Shown: positions 32,207 to 38,621 of the stretch, one piece after another
Position numbering within the stretch: the stretch's first letter is position 1
How the letters are laid out: each line of letters opens with the position of its first letter
NCBI RefSeq assembly: GCF_019396405.1
Contig: NZ_JAHKRL010000550.1
Coordinates: 1 to 38,621 of the forward strand
Reading direction: 5' to 3'
Source of the DNA: Nonomuraea rhizosphaerae
GTDB taxonomy: Bacteria; Actinomycetota; Actinomycetes; Streptosporangiales; Streptosporangiaceae
DNA: 38,621 nucleotides
Made by a program: the position numbers and the translations under genes
Notes under the pieces: generated by a model
Told to the model about the DNA's origin: nothing
Databases searched by the model: none
Seen by the model: the letters and a program-made list of their open reading frames with translations, nothing else

Positions 32207-33325
32207 TCAGTTGTGGGTTTCCAGTATGACGATGTCGTCGCGGTGGATCAGCTCGCGTTCATATTCCGGACCGAGCTCGCTGCCCAGCTCCCGCGTCGAG
32301 CGGCCGAGCAGCCCGGGGATCTCCACCGCGTCGAAGTTGACCAGCCCGCGGGCCACCACGGCGCCGCGCGGCCCGCACAGGTCGACCGGGTCGCCGGCCG
32401 CGAAGTCGCCCTCCACCGAGGTCACCCCGGCGGGCAGCAGCGACTTGCGCCTGGTGACGACGGCCTCGACCGCGCCGTCGTCGAGCAGCAGCCGGCCGCG
32501 CCCCGTGGTGGCGTGGGCCAGCCAGAGCAGCCGCGTGCCGGGGTGGCGGCCGCCCGGATGGAAGTACGTCCCGACGTCGGCCCCGGTGAGCGCCTGGGCG
32601 GCGTGGGCGGCGGCGGTGAGCACCACGGGCACGCCCGCGCCGGTGGCGATCCTGGCGGCCTGCACCTTGGTCACCATGCCGCCGGTGCCGACGGCCGCGC
32701 CGCTCTTGCCCAGCTCGACGCCGACCAGGTCCTGGGGGCCGCGGATCTCGGCCAGCCGGCGCGATCCGCTGCGGCTGGGCGGCCCGTCGTAGAGGGCGTC
32801 CACGTCGGAGAGCAGGACCAGCGCGTCGGCGTGGACGAGGTGGCTGACCAGGGCGGCCAGCCGGTCGTTGTCGCCGAAGCGGATCTCGTCGGTGGCGACG
32901 GTGTCGTTCTCGTTGACGATCGGCACGATGCCGAGCTCCAGCAGCCGGGCCAGCGTGCGCTGGGCGTTGGCGTGGTGGGCGCGGCGCATCATGTCGTCGG
33001 CGGTCAGCAGCACCTGCCCGACACGCAGGCCGTAGCGGGCGAAGGAGGAGGTGTAGCGGGCGACGAGCACGCCCTGCCCGACGGACGCGGCCGCCTGCTG
33101 GGTGGCCAGGTCACGCGGGCGCACGCTCAGCCCCAGCGGGCCGAGGCCCGCCGCGATGGCTCCCGAGGACACCAGGACGATCTGCGTCCCGTGCCGGCGG
33201 CGCGCCGCCAGGACGTCGACGAGGGCGTCGACCCGGTCGACGTCGATCGTGCCCTGTGGGGTGGTCAGCGACGACGAGCCCACCTTGACGACGACCTTCG
33301 ACGCCGATCTGATCTGTTCCCGCAC
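32207..33325 (-). CDS. proB: Glutamate 5-kinase ProB with PUA domain
   Basis: A 372-residue kinase that phosphorylates glutamate in the first step of proline synthesis. The amino-acid-kinase domain (1-255) has KVVVKVGSSSLT, VLVSSGAIAAGL, VPIVNENDTVATDEIRFGDN and GTGGMVTKVQAA; the C-terminal 100 residues are a PUA domain (GRLLLDDGAVEAV, VARGLVNFDA). The GTG at 33325 is preferred to a TTG six bases upstream because an AGG lies eight bases before it. It lies 89 bp after obg. Feedback control by proline is known for the family. Confidence 0.96.
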   Translation of the reverse strand: MREQIRSASKVVVKVGSSSLTTPQGTIDVDRVDALVDVLAARRRHGTQIVLVSSGAIAAGLGPLGLSVRPRDLATQQAAASVGQGVLVARYTSSFARYGLRVGQVLLTADDMMRRAHHANAQRTLARLLELGIVPIVNENDTVATDEIRFGDNDRLAALVSHLVHADALVLLSDVDALYDGPPSRSGSRRLAEIRGPQDLVGVELGKSGAAVGTGGMVTKVQAARIATGAGVPVVLTAAAHAAQALTGADVGTYFHPGGRHPGTRLLWLAHATTGRGRLLLDDGAVEAVVTRRKSLLPAGVTSVEGDFAAGDPVDLCGPRGAVVARGLVNFDAVEIPGLLGRSTRELGSELGPEYERELIHRDDIVILETHN

Positions 33326-33414
33326 CGTCAAAGCCTATCGGAGCCGCGGAGCCCGTCTCCTCGAAGTTCTCGGGCCTCAGGGTTTGCGGGCCTCGGGGCA
33401 TCCTGGGGCAGCCG

Positions 33415-34767
33415 TCACCCCAGCCGGTTGTCGGTCCCGCGCGGCCCCTGGCGTACGGACTCGGCGTGCAGCGTGGGCTGCCAGTCGAAGACGTACCCGC
33501 CCTCCATGGACCCGATGACGACCTCGGCTCCCGCCGTGGCACCGGCCTTGACCAGCTCCTCCTCGACCCCGAGCCGCTCCAGCCGGTCGGCCAGGTAGCC
33601 CACGGCCTCGTCGTTGGTGAAGTCGGTCTGCCGGATCCACCGCTCGGGCTTCTCGCCGGTGACCTGGAACAGGTTCTCGTTGACCCGCCGCACCTTGAAC
33701 CCGGCCTCGCCGAGCTGCTTGGGCCGCAGGACCAGCCGGGTCGGCTCCTCGACGGGCTTGTTCGCGCGGGCCGCGGCCACCCATTCGCCCATCGCGTACG
33801 TCAGCTCCCGCAGCCCGTCGTGCGTGGCGGCCGACACGGTGAACACCTGCAGCCCCCGCCCCTCGAACTCGGCGCGCACCATCTCGGCCAGCTCACGGGC
33901 GTCGGGAACGTCCGCCTTGTTCAGCACGACCATGCGGGGCCGCCCTTCGAGCTTCCCGTACGCCTCCAGCTCCGCCTCGATCACCTCGTAGTCGGTGATC
34001 GGGTCGCGGCCGGGCTCCATGGTCGCGCAGTCGATGACGTGCACGAGCATGTCGCACCGCTCGACGTGCCGGAGGAACTCGTGCCCGAGCCCCTTGCCCT
34101 GCGAGGCCCCCGGGATCAACCCAGGCACGTCGGCCACGGTGAAGACGGTGTCCCCGGCGGTGACAACCCCGAGGTTGGGGATCAACGTGGTGAAGGGGTA
34201 GTCGGCGATCTTCGGCCGGGCCGCCGACAAGGCCGCGATCAGCGACGACTTCCCGGCGCTGGGAAACCCGACCAGCGCGACGTCGGCCACGCTCTTGAGC
34301 TCCAGCATGACGTCGAGCGCGTCACCGGGCTCCCCCAGCAGGGCGAACCCGGGCGCCTTGCGCCGCGTGGTGGCCAGCGCCGCGTTGCCGAGCCCGCCGT
34401 GGCCGCCCTCGGCGATGACGTACCGGGTGCCGGCCCCCACCAGGTCGACCAGCACCTCGCCGCTGCCGGCGTCCTTGACGACGGTCCCGTTGGGCACGGG
34501 AAGAATGACGTCCCCGCCGTTGGCCCCGTCCCGGTTGGACCCCTGCCCCTGCTTGCCGTTGTCGGCCTTGCGGTGCGGCCTGCGGTGGTAGTCCAGCAAA
34601 GTGGCGGTGTTGGGGTCCACCTCCAGGATCACCGCGCCGCCACGCCCGCCGTTGCCGCCGTCGGGCCCGCCCAAGGGCTTGAACTTCTCCCGGTGGATGG
34701 ACGCGCACCCGTTCCCGCCGTCCCCGGCGTGAATGTGCAACACCACCTGATCAACGAAGTCCGCCAT
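33415..34767 (-). CDS. obg: Obg/CgtA GTPase
   Basis: A 450-residue GTPase involved in 50S assembly and stress signalling. The Gly-rich Obg domain (1-158) has [15 protein letters not shown] and [12 protein letters not shown]. The G domain has G1 [10 protein letters not shown]3 [10 protein letters not shown] and G4 NKAD. A C-terminal OCT domain (about 345-430), as in Gram-positive homologues, begins after [12 protein letters not shown]. The ATG at 34767 follows GGAGGAG with 7-bp spacing; an upstream in-frame start would add residues with no family match. It follows rpmA with a 226-bp gap holding a strong hairpin. Confidence 0.97.
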   Translation of the reverse strand: MADFVDQVVLHIHAGDGGNGCASIHREKFKPLGGPDGGNGGRGGAVILEVDPNTATLLDYHRRPHRKADNGKQGQGSNRDGANGGDVILPVPNGTVVKDAGSGEVLVDLVGAGTRYVIAEGGHGGLGNAALATTRRKAPGFALLGEPGDALDVMLELKSVADVALVGFPSAGKSSLIAALSAARPKIADYPFTTLIPNLGVVTAGDTVFTVADVPGLIPGASQGKGLGHEFLRHVERCDMLVHVIDCATMEPGRDPITDYEVIEAELEAYGKLEGRPRMVVLNKADVPDARELAEMVRAEFEGRGLQVFTVSAATHDGLRELTYAMGEWVAAARANKPVEEPTRLVLRPKQLGEAGFKVRRVNENLFQVTGEKPERWIRQTDFTNDEAVGYLADRLERLGVEEELVKAGATAGAEVVIGSMEGGYVFDWQPTLHAESVRQGPRGTDNRLG

Positions 34768-34947
34768 GCCGACACTCCTCCATCTCATCTGACGTATCCA
34801 TGACCGGGGCCAGGAATGCGCACGTCACGGCGCCCAGCCCCGTGAACCGGAGGAGCGTGCCCCTGGACGGACGCCAGCCCCGTGCCAGGGGTGGGTCCGG
34901 CCCATGCCTGCCGTAAAAAGTTTTCGAAAGCCCTTAACACGCGCGAA

Positions 34948-34973
34948 GGGGCAGGCCGCGAACGGCCCACCCC
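34948..34973 (-). terminator. Strong hairpin after rpmA
   Basis: An 11-bp stem (two G-U wobbles in RNA) closed by a TTCG tetraloop on the - strand, starting about 20 bp past the rpmA stop. A T-rich stretch follows only after 30 bp. It could partly terminate the ribosomal-protein transcript and reduce read-through into obg. Confidence 0.5.
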
Positions 34974-34993
34974 AGAAACGCGGCAGAAAAGAT

Positions 34994-35251
34994 CTACTCC
35001 GCCAGCGGAACGATGCTCACCGCGCGGCGCCCGCGCTTGACGCCGAACTGCACGTGCCCCGCCGCGAGCGCGAACAGCGTGTCGTCGCCGCCGCGGCCGA
35101 CGTTGTCGCCGGGGTGGAAGTGGGTGCCACGCTGGCGGACGATGATCTCGCCCGCGTTGACCAGCTGGCCGCCGAAGCGCTTGACGCCCAGGCGCTGGGC
35201 GTTGGAGTCACGGCCGTTCCGGGTGGACGACGCGCCCTTCTTGTGTGCCAT
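34994..35251 (-). CDS. rpmA: 50S ribosomal protein L27
   Basis: An 85-residue L27, beginning [20 protein letters not shown] and containing [19 protein letters not shown] and [10 protein letters not shown], all diagnostic. The ATG at 35251 follows GGGAG. The N-terminus matches the form without a cleaved leader found in actinobacteria. It lies 15 bp after rplU, so the pair is one transcript. Confidence 0.98.
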   Translation of the reverse strand: MAHKKGASSTRNGRDSNAQRLGVKRFGGQLVNAGEIIVRQRGTHFHPGDNVGRGGDDTLFALAAGHVQFGVKRGRRAVSIVPLAE

Positions 35252-35266
35252 CTCTCTAACTCCCGA

Positions 35267-35569
35267 TCAGGCCTGGTCGATGCCGGTGATCTTCACCTGG
35301 GTGTACCGCTGGCGGTGACCCTGGCGCTTCTTGTAACCGGTCTTGTTCTTGTACTTGAGAATGCGGATCTTCGGGCCCTTGGTCTCGCCGAGGATCTCGG
35401 CGCTCACCAGGAACTTGCCCGCCTCCGTGGTCACATCGCCGTCGTTGACGACGAGCACCGTGGGCAGCGAAACCGAAGAGCCGACCTCGCCGGCGACCTT
35501 GTCCACCTCGAGGACGTCACCGACGGAGACCTTCTGCTGCCTGCCGCCGCAACGAACGATCGCGTACAC
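35267..35569 (-). CDS. rplU: 50S ribosomal protein L21
   Basis: A 100-residue L21 with [20 protein letters not shown] and the RNA-binding end [20 protein letters not shown]. The GTG at 35569 follows AAGGG with good spacing. The 200 bp upstream hold a leader and probably a promoter (TACTCT -10-like box near the end of the rne/rng gap). L21 is made in equal amounts with L27. Confidence 0.98.
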   Translation of the reverse strand: MYAIVRCGGRQQKVSVGDVLEVDKVAGEVGSSVSLPTVLVVNDGDVTTEAGKFLVSAEILGETKGPKIRILKYKNKTGYKKRQGHRQRYTQVKITGIDQA

Positions 35570-35770
35570 CGCGGAACCCTTCTACTGACTTCTGAATGCT
35601 GCGCCCGGCATTCGGTGCTGTCTGGAACCGACGAACCGAGTAGGCGCGCGAACAGGGCGCGCCGCTGGACGCACCGATTCTCAAGAGTACCGGATTAACG
35701 GTGCCCTGGTCGAACCGGACGGATCGTCGGGGCAGTCCGCCGAGGAGCGCTCCCTCGCGGGAGCGCCTGG

Positions 35771-38621
35771 CTACTCGGCTGACTTGGCTCGGCGGGAGCG
35801 TCGCCGCCCTCTGCCGGAAGTCTGGCCCGCCTGGTCGTCCTCCGAGGGGACGTCATCAAGCGCACCGGTCACGGTATCACGGCTGCCGGAGTCCTTCGCC
35901 GCGGAAACCTTGTCGGAGACCGCCTTCTCGACCGCCATCTTGCCCTGCGTGCCGCGCGGCTCCTGCTTGGCCTCCACCGGCTCGGTCGAGACGATCAGCC
36001 CGCGCCCGTTGCAGCAGTCGCACGGCGTCGAGAACGCCTCCAGCAGCCCCTGCCCGACCCGCTTGCGCGTCATCTGCACCAGGCCCAGCGAGGTGACCTC
36101 GGCCACCTGGTGCTTGGTCCTGTCGCGCGCCAGGCACTCGAGCAGCCGCCGCAGCACCAGGTCGCGGTTCGACTCCAGCACCATGTCGATGAAGTCGATC
36201 ACGATGATGCCGCCGATGTCGCGCAGCCTGAGCTGGCGGACGATCTCCTCGGCCGCCTCCAGGTTGTTGCGGGTGACGGTCTCCTCCAGGTTGCCGCCCT
36301 GGCCGGTGAACTTGCCGGTGTTGACGTCGACGACGGTCATCGCCTCGGTACGGTCGATCACCAGCGAGCCGCCGCTGGGCAGCCACACCTTGCGCTCCAT
36401 CGCCTTGCCGAGCTGCTCGTCGATCCGGTACGACTCGAACACATCGCCCTGCTCGGTGTCCCACTTCGACAGCCGCTCGGCCAGGTGCGGCGCGACGTAC
36501 TTGACGTACTCGTCGACCGTCTCCCAGGCGTCCTCGCCCTGGACGACCAGGTTCGTGAAGTCCTCGTTGAACACGTCCCGCACGACCCGGATGGTCAGGT
36601 CGGGCTCGGCCGACAGCAGCTCGGGCGGGCTGGCCCCCTTGGCCTTCTTCTGGATGTTCTCCCACTGGGCCGACAGACGGGCCACGTCGCGGGCCAGCTC
36701 GTCCTCGGAGGCGCCCTCGGCGGCCGTACGGACGATCACGCCGGCGTTCTCCGGCATGACCTTCTTCAGGATGCTCTTGAGCCGCGTCCGCTCCTTGTCG
36801 GGCAGCTTGCGGCTGATGCCGGTCATCGACCCGTCGGGCACGTACACCAGATAGCGGCCGGGCAGGCTGATCTGCGAGGTCAGGCGGGCGCCCTTGTGGC
36901 CGATCGGGTCCTTGGTGACCTGCACCAGCACCGACTGGCCGGACTTCAGCGCCGACTCGATGCGCTTGGGCTGGCCCTCCAGGCCGGCGGTGTCGAAGTT
37001 CACCTCACCCGCGTACAGGACGGCGTTGCGCCCCTTGCCGACGTCGACGAAGGCGGCCTCCATCGACGGCAGCACGTTCTGGACCTTGCCCAGGTAGACG
37101 TTGCCCACGTACGACTGACTGGCCTCGCGGTTGACGTAGTGCTCGACGAGCACGCCGTCCTCCAGCACCGCGATCTGCGTGCGGTCGCCCTGGCGGCGCA
37201 CCACCATCATCCGGTCGACCGACTCGCGCCTGGCCAGGAACTCGGACTCGGTGATGATCGGCGGACGCCTGCGGCCCAGCTCGCGGCCCTCGCGGCGGCG
37301 CTGCTTCTTGGCCTCCAGCCTGGTGGAGCCGCGCACGCTCTGCACGCCGTCGGCGGAGGTGTCGAGCGCGGCCCGGCCCGAACGGGGGGCGCGGATGCGC
37401 ACGACGGTGTTGGGCGGGTCGTCGCCGGCCGGCTCTGCGGGCTCGTCCGCGCCACGGCGGCGACGCCGGCGACGGCGGCGCGAGCTGGAGGCTTCCTCCT
37501 CCTGGCCGTCGTCGGCCTGGTCCTCGTCCTCGCCCTCCTCCGAGTCGTCCCCCTCGTCGGAGTCGTCACGCTCACCGCGCGCCTTGCCACGGCCCCTGCC
37601 GCCACGGCGGCGCCGACGGCGGCGGCTGCCGCCCTCCTCCTCCTGGTCGTCGGAGGACTCACCCTCGTCGTCCGTGACGTCCTCCACGGCCTCCTCAGGC
37701 TCGGGGGCGGGCGGCTGAGGCTGGGGCACGGGCTCCGGCTCGGGCTTGGCGGGCTTGGCCCTGGTGGGGTCGGGCGCCTGGAACAGCGGCGCGAAGATCG
37801 CGGCCGGACGCTGGAACCCCGCCGCGCCCTGCTGGCTCTGCCTGCGCGCGGACAGCCCGAACGGGTCCGACAGCAGGCTCGGCCGGCCGTCGTCCTCGTC
37901 GAGGTCCTCGCCGGCGGGCTCGTCGTCGAGCGGCTCGTCCTCGGGCAGCAGCTCGGTGACGTCCTCCTCGTCGGCGTCGGCGCTGCCGTCGCGCGCGGCG
38001 GCGGCCTCACCCGCGGCGGCGGCGATCTCGGCCTCACGGGCGGGCGCCGGCTCGGCGACCTCCTCGGGCTCGGCCTTCTTGCGGGTGCGGCGCCGCTTGA
38101 CCGGAGCGGCCTCCTCGGCGACCTCGGCCCCACCGCCGGTCGCACCGTCTACGACGCCGCCGTCAGTGACCCCACCGCTGGTGTCCTGACCTGCCGCGAC
38201 GTCCCCCTGCACGGCCTCCGCGGCCGCCTGGGCGGCTTCCGCCTCCGCAGCCTTCTTGCTGGTACGCCGGCGCGTCGTCGTGGCCGTGGACCGCGTACGC
38301 GTGGCTCTCTTGGGCTTCTCCTCAGCGACGGCCTCGGCCGGGGCGCTGTCCGGGGTGACCGTCTCCGCGACGGCGGCCTCCGTCACGCTCTCCGGCGCGC
38401 CCATCATCGCCCCGCCCGTCGCGACCCCGCCCACCGCGGGCTCGCTCGTCGTGGCGGCCGCGGCTTGAGCGGCCGGAGCGGCCGTGGCCGGGGCGGCGGC
38501 GGACGGCTCGTCGGGCAACTCGGGCGGAGGCCCGGCCGGCCGGCTCGCTGATCGGCGACGCCTGGTCACCTTTGGCTGTTCAGTTGTCTCCCCGTCGGGG
38601 CCGTTGGCCCCGCCCCTGGGC
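35771..38621 (-). CDS. RNase E/G family endoribonuclease, N-terminus beyond window
   Basis: An RNase E/G of more than 932 residues that processes rRNA and decays mRNA. Numbered from the GTG at 38569, residues 1-400 are disordered and low in complexity: Ala/Glu/Pro-rich, then Arg runs with Asp/Glu blocks. The catalytic part has an S1 domain (VGNVYLGKVQNVLPSMEAAF), VTKDPIGHKGARLTSQISLP, the Mg-binding D748 in VVDVNTGK and D792 in IVIDFIDM, and a Zn-link CDCC in place of the usual CPxC. The frame stays open upstream of the GTG to the window end (GDETTEQPKV-like residues), and no SD precedes that GTG, so the true start probably lies outside. It heads the rplU-rpmA-obg block. Confidence 0.9.
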   Translation of the reverse strand, partial: PRGGANGPDGETTEQPKVTRRRRSASRPAGPPPELPDEPSAAAPATAAPAAQAAAATTSEPAVGGVATGGAMMGAPESVTEAAVAETVTPDSAPAEAVAEEKPKRATRTRSTATTTRRRTSKKAAEAEAAQAAAEAVQGDVAAGQDTSGGVTDGGVVDGATGGGAEVAEEAAPVKRRRTRKKAEPEEVAEPAPAREAEIAAAAGEAAAARDGSADADEEDVTELLPEDEPLDDEPAGEDLDEDDGRPSLLSDPFGLSARRQSQQGAAGFQRPAAIFAPLFQAPDPTRAKPAKPEPEPVPQPQPPAPEPEEAVEDVTDDEGESSDDQEEEGGSRRRRRRRGGRGRGKARGERDDSDEGDDSEEGEDEDQADDGQEEEASSSRRRRRRRRRGADEPAEPAGDDPPNTVVRIRAPRSGRAALDTSADGVQSVRGSTRLEAKKQRRREGRELGRRRPPIITESEFLARRESVDRMMVVRRQGDRTQIAVLEDGVLVEHYVNREASQSYVGNVYLGKVQNVLPSMEAAFVDVGKGRNAVLYAGEVNFDTAGLEGQPKRIESALKSGQSVLVQVTKDPIGHKGARLTSQISLPGRYLVYVPDGSMTGISRKLPDKERTRLKSILKKVMPENAGVIVRTAAEGASEDELARDVARLSAQWENIQKKAKGASPPELLSAEPDLTIRVVRDVFNEDFTNLVVQGEDAWETVDEYVKYVAPHLAERLSKWDTEQGDVFESYRIDEQLGKAMERKVWLPSGGSLVIDRTEAMTVVDVNTGKFTGQGGNLEETVTRNNLEAAEEIVRQLRLRDIGGIIVIDFIDMVLESNRDLVLRRLLECLARDRTKHQVAEVTSLGLVQMTRKRVGQGLLEAFSTPCDCCNGRGLIVSTEPVEAKQEPRGTQGKMAVEKAVSDKVSAAKDSGSRDTVTGALDDVPSEDDQAGQTSGRGRRRSRRAKSAE

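Noticed and set aside
30890-33598. 902-codon + strand frame opposite proA and proB
   Set aside because: It is a shadow of two certain genes; the composition is low-complexity and no motif is present.
34832-34885. Direct repeat CCAGCCCCGTG in the rpmA-obg gap
   Set aside because: Only two 11-bp copies in very GC-rich DNA; not distinguishable from chance.
36110-38551. 813-codon + strand frame opposite the RNase E/G gene
   Set aside because: It is the complement of the ribonuclease and its repetitive Leu/Gly/Val-rich product has no family features.

Overview
The window is high-GC DNA with actinobacterial character. Genes are tightly packed, GTG starts are frequent, stop/start overlaps are common, and the block rne/rng - rplU - rpmA - obg - proB - proA - (kinase) - nadD - rsfS - histidine phosphatase has the gene order known from actinomycetes. 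A filamentous actinomycete of the Streptosporangiales/Streptomycetales type fits best; the genus cannot be fixed from this sequence alone.

Layout. 1-3.4 kb: a TetR regulator running off the left edge with its own operator, a small secreted BP74-like protein, and a NarL-type response regulator translationally coupled to its membrane histidine kinase. 3.5-9.6 kb (+ strand): a secreted type-B carboxylesterase behind a long imperfect palindrome, an RmlD-like SDR, an NhaA antiporter fused to a DsbA-like thioredoxin domain, and two Pro/Gln-rich membrane proteins. 9.6-11.1 kb: a DUF1579-like protein and a WYL regulator diverge from a perfect operator. 11.1-18.2 kb (- strand): seven genes (GNAT, PIG-L-like deacetylase, lipoprotein binding protein, two permeases, two ATPases) are joined by six consecutive 4-nt stop/start overlaps, suggesting one unit for import and acetyl-group handling of an unknown amino-containing oligomer.

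18.3-26 kb is the accessory-looking part. It holds an HTH protein with two ClpX-type zinc fingers, a YtcJ-type amidohydrolase and a NACHT NTPase, all on the - strand and the last two overlapping by 4 nt. The NACHT reading frame is interrupted by an in-frame TGA at codon 36, and its ATG sits in the loop of a perfect hairpin. Then come a SnoaL/SgcJ-like protein behind a MerR-type promoter, a tRNA-Ala(GGC), and a GntR-TetR fusion regulator facing the decayed remains of a FAD monooxygenase gene whose SD and operator survive while its start codon is ATA.

25.8-38.6 kb is conserved housekeeping: a GpgP-like phosphatase, RsfS, NadD, a divergent M48 peptidase, a membrane Ser/Thr kinase with a repetitive linker, an overlooked 58-aa membrane protein, ProA, ProB, Obg, L27, L21 and an RNase E/G whose N-terminus probably lies beyond the right edge.

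The most interesting loci are the interrupted NACHT cluster and the fully overlapping transporter/PIG-L/GNAT operon. All family assignments were made by eye from sequence motifs; no database search was run.
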